Assembly: GCA_002345675.1 (NCBI GenBank) | Contig: DDWL01000037.1 | Location: forward strand, 52,830-116,829 | Source: Bacteroidales bacterium UBA2287 | GTDB taxonomy: Bacteria > Bacteroidota > Bacteroidia > Bacteroidales > Tenuifilaceae | DNA length: 64,000 nt | Reading direction: 5' to 3' | In this document: piece by piece, positions 55,301 to 62,704 of the stretch | How the letters are laid out: each line of letters starts with the position of its first letter | Numbering within the stretch: position 1 is the stretch's first letter | Program-made: the position numbers and the translations under genes | Notes under the pieces: model-generated | What the model was told of the DNA's origin: nothing | The model's input: the letters and a program-made list of their open reading frames with translations, nothing else | Database searches by the model: none

Positions 55301-55400
55301 AAACGAAATTCCAGAAATGGTAAAGCAAATTGTTACAGTTTGTTCACAGGCCTGCAATGAGTTAAGCGAAGAGAGCGATAGAATTAAAAAAACGAACTGA
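52341..55400 (+). CDS. Hybrid sensor histidine kinase, PAS-coiled coil-PAS-HisKA-HATPase-REC-HPt
   Basis: A protein of 1019 residues, no membrane segment. PAS 1 (about 8-125); a coiled coil of 11 full 21-residue repeats (about 130-360) with the unit core ANKELxFQNxEKEKRAxEL; PAS 2 (about 365-485); HisKA with SHEIRTPMNAIIGFTKVL; HATPase_c with NLVSNAVKFT, DTGIGI and GGTGLGLAIV; a receiver domain with MDLQMPEMNG and KPVD; and an HPt-like tail with VHKVIPSFAIVGI. The HPt His region is weaker than usual (no -GSS). It is probably co-transcribed with the AraC gene (66-nt gap), and its stop overlaps the response regulator start (ATGA). Confidence 0.93.
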   Translation: MEVVKIYDNRYAQCLIDSSQDPLMTVSPEGKVSEANKAMALIIGFPLAKLIGANFADCFFDKQKAQDVLQQVLLKGTVSNVTLSRFGKNGDQPSMHFNASVFKGDNGKVASVVFVSIDVVEQKWAIELRIANKELAFQNDEKEKRAAELIIANKELHFQNKEKEKRADELAVANKELAFQNTEKEKRADELAIANKELAFQNAEKEKRAAELIVANKELIYQNAEKEKRANELVIANKELAFQNAEKEKRAAELVVANKELIYQNTEKEKRANELVIANKELAFQNKEKEKRAAELVVANKELKFQNKEKEKRAAELIVANKELKFQNKEKEKRAAELIVANEELVFQNKEKEKRAVELRIANYARIIIEASLDPLFTISLEGKITDLNNASVSIIGLPRQDIIGTFFFDYFTEPKKARKVYKEVFAKGFVADYPLTMRDGALIEVLLNGSVFKDDDGVVLGVVLVARDITEQKRIENELIEAKEFAEEATQVAEEAKSNAEKATHIAQVAVKAKQQFLSNMSHEIRTPMNAIIGFTKVLLKTDLKEKQREYLNAIKTSGDALIVLINDILDLAKVDAGKMTYEQTPFKMSLSISAMLHLFETKIQEKNLELVKEYDKSIPKVLVGDSVRLHQIILNLVSNAVKFTSRGKITVSVRLISENSKNATIEFAVSDTGIGITNEKMGEIFENFQQATSGTSRLFGGTGLGLAIVKHLVEDQGGKIAVKSKIGEGSTFSFTLTLLKTTAQVGLEAENEEIIRELKNIKVLVVEDIALNQLLMKTLLDDFGFERDVAPNGKIALNMLREKKYDVILMDLQMPEMNGFEATEYIRKEMKLTIPIIALTADVTTVDLAKCKAVGMNDYIAKPVDERILYRKIVSLVKHKSPTKSVKANSILNIEDSKVKYTNLSYLVKHTKSNPELILEMISLYLAQTPSLINTMKKSVKLKDWPLLYSAVHKVIPSFAIVGISTDYETMAKKIQEFANTQTHLNEIPEMVKQIVTVCSQACNELSEESDRIKKTN
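52729..53421 (+). repeat. 63-bp tandem repeat inside the hybrid kinase gene
   Basis: About eleven 63-bp units encode 21-residue (three-heptad) coiled-coil repeats. Unit cores are ATAGCCAATAAGGAACTT and GAGAAAGAGAAACGTGC. The sequence identity between units suggests recent duplication or unequal recombination, so copy number may vary between strains. Confidence 0.85.
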
Positions 55401-55834
55401 TGAAAAAAGTGAAGAAGAAATTAATATTTCTTGTCGATGATGATGCATTGTACTTAAAGTCTCTCGAAATTCAATTTATAGAGTGTGAGCTGTTCGATGT
55501 TAAAACATTTGCTACAGGCGAATTGTGTGTCGAAAACTTAACGCTTAACCCCGATATAGTTGTTTTAGACTACCGTTTAAGTGGGGTCGATAAGACTGCT
55601 ATTGATGGCCTCGAAACGCTCGACAGAATTAAAGCCGCAAACGAGGACATACATGTTATAATGCTTTCGGAGCAAGACAAAATTGAGGTAGCAGTAAATT
55701 GCATGAAGCATAAAGCTACCGACTATATTGTTAAAAGCGAAACAGCCTTTATAAGGTTGCTGAAAGCAATTAACGAAATTATTAAAAATCAAAAACTCGA
55801 GAAAACCCTGAACTGGTACATGGAAAAAATGTAA
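55400..55834 (+). CDS. Single-domain response regulator
   Basis: A protein of 144 residues that is only a receiver domain. Acidic pocket FLVDDD, phospho-acceptor Asp in VVLDYRL, Thr/Ser-type switch IMLSEQ and Lys in YIVKSE. It overlaps the hybrid kinase stop by one base (TGATG), so translation is coupled. No output domain, so it probably relays phosphate from the HPt of the hybrid kinase to other proteins or acts by binding. Similar short regulators are widespread in this phylum. Confidence 0.9.
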   Translation: MKKVKKKLIFLVDDDALYLKSLEIQFIECELFDVKTFATGELCVENLTLNPDIVVLDYRLSGVDKTAIDGLETLDRIKAANEDIHVIMLSEQDKIEVAVNCMKHKATDYIVKSETAFIRLLKAINEIIKNQKLEKTLNWYMEKM

Positions 55835-55899
55835 GCCTTTTACTTCATCGTTTTTAATTCATTTCTGCAAATAATACTTTGTCCATCACATTTTGATAT

Positions 55900-55963
55900 G
55901 TGAATAATGTAACTATTATCATTAATAGTGTAACGCATTGTCGTGCCCTGCGACGTACCTTTA
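55900..55963 (+). promoter_or_regulatory. Conserved promoter, site 14 (small-protein operon)
   Basis: GTGA at 55900, TGTAAC at 55908, TGTAAC at 55929 and TACCTTTA at 55956. The ATG is 44 nt downstream. Confidence 0.8.
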
Positions 55964-56007
55964 TCGAAACGCTTATTTTAAAGCAAGGTAACTTACATCT
56001 ACAATAT

Positions 56008-56181
56008 ATGAGGAATTCTCTCTTCACTTTAATTGCAGTTTTACTAATTGCCATTTGGGCTGTTGTGTATTTTGTGTTTAACTATTCAGGAGTTATACAT
56101 ATTCTTCTTGTAGTAGCAGGCTTTATGCTACTTATTAGGCTGTTTTTTAATAAAGCCATGTCGAAAAGTAACGAGTCATAG
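56008..56181 (+). CDS. Small two-helix membrane protein (lmo0937/DUF5670-like)
   Basis: A protein of 57 residues from the ATG at 56008, set by promoter site 14. NSLFTLIAVLLIAIWAVVYFVF and YSGVIHILLVVAGFMLLIRLFF form two helices with the G-x-IH turn also seen at 41137. The basic tail is NKAMSKSNES. It opens a run of four short genes (to 57135) with 15-57 nt gaps, probably one operon. Confidence 0.75.
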   Translation: MRNSLFTLIAVLLIAIWAVVYFVFNYSGVIHILLVVAGFMLLIRLFFNKAMSKSNES

Positions 56182-56238
56182 CTTTAATGGAACTTCAATT
56201 TCTCGTTACTACTTTTCATTTAAATAATACGAAAAGCA

Positions 56239-56424
56239 ATGAATAAAAATTTTGACCATAAGCATTGGGATAGCGTAAAAATTAAGCTGCTTAAGTTGTA
56301 CCCAGTTCTTACTACATCCGATTTAATTTGGAGACATGGTACAGTCGACGAGTTGCTCGAAACGATTTCATGCAGGCTTGGTAAGTCGAAAAATGAACTT
56401 ATAGCCGAACTCGACGCCCTTTAA
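56239..56424 (+). CDS. CsbD-like small stress protein
   Basis: A protein of 61 residues: HWDSVKIKLLKLYPVLTTSDLIWRHG followed by TVDELLETISCRLGKSKNEL. This pattern of two short helices with a W-x3-K and a conserved D-E-L-L is like CsbD/YjbJ stress proteins, here shortened. Cytoplasmic. It is in an operon with membrane proteins under promoter site 14. Identity is inferred from pattern. Confidence 0.6.
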   Translation: MNKNFDHKHWDSVKIKLLKLYPVLTTSDLIWRHGTVDELLETISCRLGKSKNELIAELDAL

Positions 56425-56445
56425 ATCTTTTAATAAATTAAAATT

Positions 56446-56667
56446 ATGAGTAGGGTAAGAGCAAAAACGCCAAGCAAAACAGCAGTTCTCATTATTGCAC
56501 TTCTCATTATTGTTGCTGCTTTTTTTCTTTTTGGAGGTAGCCAATGGGTTAAAGGTATTCATGTTCATAGTTCAATTGACATAAACCATTGGTGCTGGGG
56601 GCAAATTCTTATTAGCTTAATTGTTGGCTTTGCTTTAGGATGGTTTATTTGTAAAAAGAGGCGGTAA
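56446..56667 (+). CDS. Small two-helix membrane protein with HxH motif
   Basis: A protein of 73 residues. Residues 14-32 and 48-66 are hydrophobic helices. Between them lies WVKGIHVHSSIDINHWCWG, rich in His and Trp, which could face the periplasm. The tail CKKRR is cytoplasmic by the positive-inside rule. It is 21 nt after the CsbD-like gene. No family recognised. Confidence 0.65.
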   Translation: MSRVRAKTPSKTAVLIIALLIIVAAFFLFGGSQWVKGIHVHSSIDINHWCWGQILISLIVGFALGWFICKKRR

Positions 56668-56706
56668 CGAATCACGCAAAATGCTTTTTAAAACTACAGT
56701 TCGATT

Positions 56707-57135
56707 ATGAAAGCAGGTACGAAAACAACTTATTCCGACAACACATTTTGGCATAGAACAAAGCAATCGACCAAAAGGGTAATGTTTTGGGTTACTTTTC
56801 TGATTTTAATTTTAGCAGCTGCCTTTATTTACTGGAAGTACTTTTTTACCTATAGCGAAGGCTATAGAGCCGGGCTGCTGCAAAAGTTTTCGCATAAAGG
56901 CAATATTGTAAAAACCTACGAGGGCGAAATGATACTGAGTAGCGTAATTAGCAGTAACAATGTTGCCCTGGCTTCCGAAAAATTCTACTTCTCGGTAACC
57001 AGCCCAGTTTTAGCTCGGCAACTCGACACAATACAGGGGCAAAAAGTATTGGTTCACTACCAGCAACGAAATGGCGTTCTATTTTGGAGGGGCGACACTA
57101 AGTATCATGTCGATAGCGTAAAGCTTATTCCGTAA
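56707..57135 (+). CDS. Single-pass membrane protein, conserved in Bacteroidota
   Basis: A protein of 142 residues. One transmembrane helix at about 25-45 (VMFWVTFLILILAAAFIYW), then a periplasmic segment with SEGYRAGLLQKFSHKGNIVKTYEGEMIL, a sequence I recall as well conserved across Bacteroidota and sometimes mislabelled as 6-phosphogluconate dehydrogenase. The rest is a small beta-rich domain (LVHYQQRNGVLFWRGDTKYHV). Last gene of the site-14 operon by spacing (39 nt). No enzymatic motif is visible; function unknown. Confidence 0.7.
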   Translation: MKAGTKTTYSDNTFWHRTKQSTKRVMFWVTFLILILAAAFIYWKYFFTYSEGYRAGLLQKFSHKGNIVKTYEGEMILSSVISSNNVALASEKFYFSVTSPVLARQLDTIQGQKVLVHYQQRNGVLFWRGDTKYHVDSVKLIP

Positions 57136-57284
57136 GAAACTCTTAATACTGAATTCAGTTAACCTGGGTTCGATATAAGACTAAGCATTAAATTGTTGTT
57201 TAAAAGGTAGTAATGATTTTGGTGGAGTTGAAGTAGTTGTTACTAAGATTGAAAATAGTGGAATATTGAGGGTTTTAAACGTAA

Positions 57285-57370
57285 ATTAACCTTATTGTTC
57301 TTCAATAAACCTTAGTAAAAAACTATTCTCGAGCAATTTTTACCTTATTCCCTTATTAGTAAGTAAAATG
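57285..57370 (+). repeat. CCTTATT-rich dispersed repeat, copy 1
   Basis: TTTTAAACG, ACCTTATTGTTCTTC, ACCTTAGTAAAAAACTATTC and TTTTTACCTTATTCCCTTATT occur in order. The complement of 39040-39145 has the same blocks. Confidence 0.65.
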
Positions 57371-57430
57371 CGATTTATTTAATGGTTTTGAAATCAGTTA
57401 ATTACAATCTTTTTTAATAAATACACTACC

Positions 57431-57922
57431 ATGAAAGAAAAAAAGATGTCCCAAATTCTAATAGCCCTCGATTTCGACCCAACCGCCCAAAAGGTCGCCG
57501 AGCAAGGCTACGCCTTAGCTAAAAGTATGAATGCCGAGGTAACCCTGCTTCATGTAATTTCGGATCCCATAAACTTTAATTCGCCCGAGCATGTTACCGT
57601 TATGGGCTTTGTTGGCTATGCACAAACCGAACCCAGCAATATACAGGTCGACAGTGCCGCTGCTCTTAAAAAAGCGGCTCAGCAGTATCTCGATAAATCG
57701 AAGCAACACCTTGGCGACAAAACAATTAAAACAGTGGTAAAGGATGGCGATTTTGCCGACACCATTATTGCCGTTGCAACCGAAATAAAAGCCGATGTTA
57801 TTGTTTTAGGCTCGCATAGCCAAAAATGGTTGGAGAATATAATTATGGGTAGCGTTTCGGAAAAAGTACTACGCATTAGCACAATTCCGCTGTTTATTGT
57901 GCCTACTAAAAAAAGGGGGTAA
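57431..57922 (+). CDS. Universal stress protein (UspA family)
   Basis: A protein of 163 residues with one Usp domain: ILIALDFDPTAQKVAEQGYALAKS at the start, VVKDGDFADTIIAVATEIKADVIVLGSHSQ in the middle and the ATP-binding motif GSHSQKWLENIIMGSVSEKVLR. ATP-binding type by this motif. Cytoplasmic. It is a stress protein by family, but I see no copy of the conserved promoter before it (only an imperfect A/T-rich leader). Confidence 0.9.
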   Translation: MKEKKMSQILIALDFDPTAQKVAEQGYALAKSMNAEVTLLHVISDPINFNSPEHVTVMGFVGYAQTEPSNIQVDSAAALKKAAQQYLDKSKQHLGDKTIKTVVKDGDFADTIIAVATEIKADVIVLGSHSQKWLENIIMGSVSEKVLRISTIPLFIVPTKKRG

Positions 57923-57940
57923 ATAATAAGGTGTAAATAA

Positions 57941-58216
57941 TGCCTATTTGCAGAAACATAGATAATGTTTGAAGTTCTGGAAATATCAAAGAGAAATAGA
58001 TTAGAAAACGCAAGAAGTTTGCCATGGGCGACGTGCGGTGGGACGGCAAAACGGCGAGCCAGCAGTTGGGTGAATGGACTATTGCGTAGTTTTTCAGCAA
58101 AGGGGCTTTGCCTATTTTGCTTGAAAAACGAGCAATAGGCCAGAGCGGGCAGAAGCTTCGTTTTGCCTTGATTCTTTGCTTACTTTCTCATCAAGGAGAA
58201 AGTAAGAGAGAAATAA
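57941..58216 (+). repeat. Dispersed repeat family C, copy 2
   Basis: The same ordered blocks as 11541-11930 (TGCCTATTTGCAGAAACA; GCGACGTGCGGTGGGACGGCAA; TTGCCTTGATTCTTTG; ACTTTCTCATCAAGGAGAAAGT), with a different middle part. It runs up to the start of the following gene. Confidence 0.75.
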
Positions 58217-58262
58217 AATGAGTTTTATAGTTTCTAATTTAAACCATTCTCAAAAACTCAAT

Positions 58263-60653
58263 ATGTTGTTTCGTAAAAATAAAAAGTACTTAAAACGATG
58301 GGTAAAAGTTTTAATTTTTGTTACCCTTTCGTTTGTTGCACTGGCACTACTGGTTGTTTTACTTATTTCTCCAATTTCAAAATACCTTATCGAAAAGTAC
58401 GACGTTGAGTACACTGGTCGTAATATTAAAATTGCCAGGGTTTACGTTAACCCGTTCACAGGGTATGCACATTTTAAAAATCTAAAAATTTACGAATCCG
58501 ACAGCCTGCCTTCGCTAACCGTTAGCGATAGCGTGTTTTTTTCGGCAAAAGGGGTAAGCGTAAATATTGCAATGCTCAAGTTGCTTTCGAAAAAAATTGA
58601 GATTTCGGAGCTAACGTTAAATGAACCCAAAGGGGTAATTATTCAAAAAAAAAAAGAATTTAATTTTAGCGATTTAGTAAGTAAATTTTTATCAAAAAAG
58701 CCCCATTCACCTGCTAATCCCGCAAAATATAGTATACAAAACATTAAAGTTGTAAATGGCGAATTTCGCTATATCGAAAAGCTAATACCCATTAACTATT
58801 TTATAACCGAAGTAAATATTAACAGCGAAGGGAATAGCCCTAGTTCCGACTCGGTTGCCGTTAATTTCGCATTGGTTTCGGGTATAGGTGGCGGAAGTTT
58901 AAAAGGAGACTTTAGCTACAATTTAAAAACCCTCGACTACAACCTTGCTATTTTAGCAAATAAATTCGACCTAAACATACTGGAGCAATACCTAAAGGAA
59001 TTGGCCAATTATGGCACCCTTAGCGCAACTCTCGATGCCAATTTTATTTCGAAAGGTAACTTTAACGATGCCGAAGGAGGAACTAATAAGGGCATGCTTA
59101 CCATAAACAATTTACATTTTGGCAAAAACACTAACGACGACTACGCCTCATGCACCAAATTTGTGGTGGTTATTAACGAGGTAAGCCCCAGTAAACTTGT
59201 TTACCAGTACGATTCAATTATAGTAACGCAGCCCTACGTAAAGTTCGAGAAATTTGACCGTTTAGATAATTTTCAGGCAATGTTTGGCGAGAATTTTTCG
59301 AATATTGCACTTGTACAATCCGACTCTACTCGATTTAACCTAATCCTAAAAATTGGCGATTACCTTAAGGTGCTTCGCAAAAACTTTTTCCGCAGCAATT
59401 TTAAAATAAACAGGCTGGCAGTTGATAACGGCATTATTAAGTACGTCGACTACTCGCAAAGCGAAAAATTTTCAATCGAAGCAAATCCGTTCTATTTATC
59501 GGCCGATTCAATTTTTAAAACCCAAAAACGAGTCGAAATCTACATTAAATCGGGTGTTCAGCCATACGGTAAAATATCGGCAAGTCTTAGTATTAACCCT
59601 AAGGAAAGCAGTAATTTTGAGCTTAAGTACAACCTTCAGGGGTTGCCAGGTTCAATGTTTAATCCTTATATAATTACCCACACATCTTATCCGCTCGACA
59701 GAGGAACGCTCGAACTCAATGGCAATTGGGTGGTTAGCAATGGAAACATAAATAGCAATAATCACCTCCTTGTAATCGATCCGCGCTTAGGAAAGCGAAT
59801 TAAACACGAAGATGTCAATCGTATTCCGTTGCCACTTATAATGTTTTTTGTTCGCGAACAGGGTAACGTAATCGATTACCATATTCCAATAAAAGGGAAT
59901 TTAAAGAATCCAAAATTCCATTGGAAGGATGTTGTTACCGATGTACTAAGAAATATTTTTGTAAAACCATCAACGTCGCCATACCGATCGTTTGTAAAGG
60001 ATGTTGAGGTTGAAATTGAAAAATCGCTTACGCTGAAATGGGAAATTAGGCAAGAACTTCTAATAGCCGAGCAAAAAAAGTTTGTGAACAGTATGGCCGA
60101 CGAGTTAAGCAAAAACCCTAACGCTTCTATCGAAATTTTTCCAATTGTATATACCGAAAAGGAAATGGAGCACATTGCCCTGTTCGAAGCTAAAAAGAAA
60201 TACCTTTTACAGCTGCGAGGCAAAAAGGAGCAGTTTATGAGTCTTGCCGATTTGGAGAATGTAAGCCGAATGTCGATTAAGGATTCGCTTTTTGTTGCGT
60301 ATTTAAACGAGCAAACTAAGGGGCAAATGCTATTTACAGTTCAGGGAAAGTGCAACGCGCTAATTGGGAAAGCAAATATTGAGGCAAAACTAAAACAGCT
60401 TAGCAGCGAGCGTGAAAATGCATTTATGCTGCATTTTAAGCGAAAAGGTGTCGAAAGTCGAGTTAAAATACACCCAGCCGAAAGCGCCATACCTTACAAC
60501 GGATTTTCGTTTTTTAAAGTAAGCTATATTGGCAAATTGCCCACGTCGTTAGCTAAAGCATACCGCCAAATGGACGAACTAAATACCCAGTCGCCTCGCA
60601 GGAAGTACGATAAAAAACGCGATAAAATTGAAAGCAAGGTTTTGGGTGAGTAA
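58263..60653 (+). CDS. AsmA/DUF748-like envelope protein
   Basis: A protein of 796 residues from the ATG at 58263; an upstream ATG at 58218 is also in frame but lies in repeat DNA. One N-terminal membrane helix (about 16-38, VKVLIFVTLSFVALALLVVLLI) is followed by a long, beta-rich periplasmic part with AsmA-like openings (YDVEYTGRNIKIARVYVNPFTG) and DUF748 features. Proteins of this class lie in the periplasm and are linked to lipid transport across the envelope. No partner gene is adjacent. The C-terminal 150 residues are charged and helical (EKEMEHIALFEAKKKYLLQL). Confidence 0.75.
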   Translation: MLFRKNKKYLKRWVKVLIFVTLSFVALALLVVLLISPISKYLIEKYDVEYTGRNIKIARVYVNPFTGYAHFKNLKIYESDSLPSLTVSDSVFFSAKGVSVNIAMLKLLSKKIEISELTLNEPKGVIIQKKKEFNFSDLVSKFLSKKPHSPANPAKYSIQNIKVVNGEFRYIEKLIPINYFITEVNINSEGNSPSSDSVAVNFALVSGIGGGSLKGDFSYNLKTLDYNLAILANKFDLNILEQYLKELANYGTLSATLDANFISKGNFNDAEGGTNKGMLTINNLHFGKNTNDDYASCTKFVVVINEVSPSKLVYQYDSIIVTQPYVKFEKFDRLDNFQAMFGENFSNIALVQSDSTRFNLILKIGDYLKVLRKNFFRSNFKINRLAVDNGIIKYVDYSQSEKFSIEANPFYLSADSIFKTQKRVEIYIKSGVQPYGKISASLSINPKESSNFELKYNLQGLPGSMFNPYIITHTSYPLDRGTLELNGNWVVSNGNINSNNHLLVIDPRLGKRIKHEDVNRIPLPLIMFFVREQGNVIDYHIPIKGNLKNPKFHWKDVVTDVLRNIFVKPSTSPYRSFVKDVEVEIEKSLTLKWEIRQELLIAEQKKFVNSMADELSKNPNASIEIFPIVYTEKEMEHIALFEAKKKYLLQLRGKKEQFMSLADLENVSRMSIKDSLFVAYLNEQTKGQMLFTVQGKCNALIGKANIEAKLKQLSSERENAFMLHFKRKGVESRVKIHPAESAIPYNGFSFFKVSYIGKLPTSLAKAYRQMDELNTQSPRRKYDKKRDKIESKVLGE

Positions 60654-60791
60654 ACTTAAACAGCAGAAGATTTTAATTGTCAAGTAACTATTTACAAGCC
60701 AAATGCAATAAATTAAGTATACATTCAATAGTAAACAAAAAGGAGATTGCGAAAATCCTGAACAGAGTAGCATAATATAATACGAACGAAA

Positions 60792-61235
60792 ATGCACAAA
60801 ATGAAATTAGTAAAAAGTGCTGTATTCTTCATTTTATCGATGGTTACAACATTATCTTTTGCTCAGGACAAGGTTGTACCTTATTCTCAGGTCCCTTCCG
60901 AAATACGGAATTATGTTACGACTCATTTCCCAAAACACTCTGTAATTCAATCCGAAATTGATATGGAAGGATTGTTTAAACAATATGAAATTAATCTTAG
61001 CGAGGGAGTTGAACTTAAATTTAACAACAAAAATGCGATAATTGAAATTGAAGGAAAATCCAAACTACCTAACAGTGTAATCCCTGAAAAAATAAGGCAA
61101 TACATTGCGAAAAACTACCCCCGCAATGTAATAACCGACTGGAAAATAGATGGAAATAACCAACAAATTGGTCTGGACAATGACTTAGACCTTGAATTTA
61201 AAATGAATGGAGATTTTATACGAATTGACAGTTAG
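60792..61235 (+). CDS. PepSY-like (DUF2874) periplasmic protein
   Basis: A protein of 147 residues (alternative start ATG at 60801). Signal peptide ending LSFAQ. Two PepSY-like repeats: VPSEIRNYVTTHFPKHSVIQSEID (about 33-56) and IPEKIRQYIAKNYPRNVITDWKID (about 97-120), each with the EI-x-x-Y-x-x-x-x-FP/YP pattern of the family. PepSY-like secreted proteins are abundant in Bacteroidota and have no well-defined role. No motif for the shared promoter here. Confidence 0.85.
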   Translation: MHKMKLVKSAVFFILSMVTTLSFAQDKVVPYSQVPSEIRNYVTTHFPKHSVIQSEIDMEGLFKQYEINLSEGVELKFNNKNAIIEIEGKSKLPNSVIPEKIRQYIAKNYPRNVITDWKIDGNNQQIGLDNDLDLEFKMNGDFIRIDS

Positions 61236-61316
61236 TGAAATGTCAAACCTTTAAGCTGGATATGATACCGAGCGCATTTTGCGAACTCGACGTAGTCAAT
61301 TAGGCTTCATTAATAA

Positions 61317-61352
61317 AGGGAACTTGCCTGACGGCCTTCAGGCAAGTTCCCT
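61317..61352. repeat. Strong hairpin within family D repeat
   Basis: AGGGAACTTGCCTGA pairs perfectly with TCAGGCAAGTTCCCT around a 6-nt loop. It is enclosed by CTCGACG / CGTCGAG arms. It may end the upstream transcript. Confidence 0.6.
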
Positions 61353-61616
61353 CTTCGTCGAGCCAGATATGTTATCCGGCTCTCGTTTACTATAAGGATT
61401 TGTAACCGACCAAAGGGAGCTCAGCGTAGCTAATCCGATTTAATATAAATGCTAAATTCGGTTGCCAAAAAAAATATTTGCAATGGATAATGCTAAGAGG
61501 GTTACAAAAGAGATTTGTTTTTTAATTTTTTTGGATTACAAATTATTATAATACTTTAACCTTGGATTGATTGCAGACAGGTAAACTCGCATAGGACGCT
61601 CGGTTGCAAATCCAAG
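61353..61616. repeat. Dispersed repeat family D, copies
   Basis: ATGTTATCCGGCTCTC and TTTACTATAAGGATTTG match 29953-29990; AACTCGCATAGGACGCTCGGTTGC at 61583 matches 15187. Non-coding gap filler. Confidence 0.6.
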
Positions 61617-61667
61617 GTGACAAAAAATTAAACAAAATAGTTGCTCCTTCCCCTTCCTTGAATTAGT

Positions 61668-61731
61668 GTGATATATGTAATATTATTTTACACATATGTA
61701 ACTCGTTTTGCCATTTTACTCCCCAATTTTA
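61668..61731 (+). promoter_or_regulatory. Conserved promoter, site 15 (kinase/SpoIIE operon)
   Basis: GTGA at 61668, TGTAAT at 61676, TGTAAC at 61697 and CAATTTTA at 61724. The in-frame ATG at 61776 is 44 nt downstream, so the longer open frame starting inside the motif cannot be the product. Confidence 0.75.
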
Positions 61732-61775
61732 CAAGTGTTTATAAAAACTCCTATGCTATTTTGTATTGGGTTATA

Positions 61776-62663
61776 ATGCCATTTTCACTAGTTCTTACAA
61801 TTTGCATTATGGGAAAAGTTAACAAACAGAAAGAGTTTATTAATGCTACTCATGGTCTTTCCTTTCAAAAGAATAGGATTGAAGAGCAGCCTTTTTTCCT
61901 AGGTGCCAATACTCGCAATAAACATTTTGTAGCTAATAACTATGAGCAATTAAAGCAAAAGGTGGTCGAACTCACTGCTCAATTGCAGAATGCAAATAAA
62001 GACCTCGACGAGTTTACCTACTCCATTTCGCACGACCTAAGAGCTCCCCTACGAGCCATTAATGGGTATGCTAACATAATTAAAGAAGATTATGCCAGTA
62101 AACTCGATGCCGATGGTTTAAGTTCGCTAGAGGCTATTCTTAAAAACGCATCGAGAATGGGCGAACTAATTGGTGCGCTACTTGCATTCTCAAGGCTTGG
62201 ACGAAATGTGGTTGATGTGTCCGAAATTAATATGAAAAGCCTTGTTAGATCCATTAACCTCGATAAAATGGTTAGTAATACTAGTAATGTTGAATTAATA
62301 GTAAACGACCTTTTACCAGCCATGGGCCAGCAAGCGCTAATTGAGCAAGTTTGGGCAATTTTAATTTCCAATGCCCTTAAATTTTCGAAGAATAACCCAA
62401 AAATTACAATCGAAATAGGTTCGTATGCAAACGGTAACCTTGTTGTTTACTACATAAAGGACAATGGGGTAGGTTTCGACATGCAGTACTACTATAAACT
62501 TTTCAATATTTTTCAGCGATTACACTCTCAGGACGATTTTGAAGGAACAGGAATTGGTTTGGCAATAGTAAAAAAAATAGTTAGTAACCATAACGGCACA
62601 GTGTGGGGCGAATCGAAACTAAACGAAGGCTCTTGTTTCTTTTTCAGTTTGCCAAGTATTTAG
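61776..62663 (+). CDS. Sensor histidine kinase without PAS domain
   Basis: A protein of 295 residues from the ATG at 61776 (ATG at 61809 is a second choice). A short N-terminal hydrophobic segment, then a coiled coil (LKQKVVELTAQLQNANKDL), HisKA with His86 in SISHDLRAPLRAINGY, and HATPase_c with ISNALKFS, DNGVGF and EGTGIGLAIVKKI. It matches phytochrome- or SpoIIE-partner-type kinases. The next gene is a REC-SpoIIE protein, 41 nt on, and is the probable phosphate acceptor. Confidence 0.88.
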   Translation: MPFSLVLTICIMGKVNKQKEFINATHGLSFQKNRIEEQPFFLGANTRNKHFVANNYEQLKQKVVELTAQLQNANKDLDEFTYSISHDLRAPLRAINGYANIIKEDYASKLDADGLSSLEAILKNASRMGELIGALLAFSRLGRNVVDVSEINMKSLVRSINLDKMVSNTSNVELIVNDLLPAMGQQALIEQVWAILISNALKFSKNNPKITIEIGSYANGNLVVYYIKDNGVGFDMQYYYKLFNIFQRLHSQDDFEGTGIGLAIVKKIVSNHNGTVWGESKLNEGSCFFFSLPSI

Positions 62664-62704
62664 CTGAAGTGAATAAGTACAAGAAATGAATTTTAAATTT
62701 TGTG

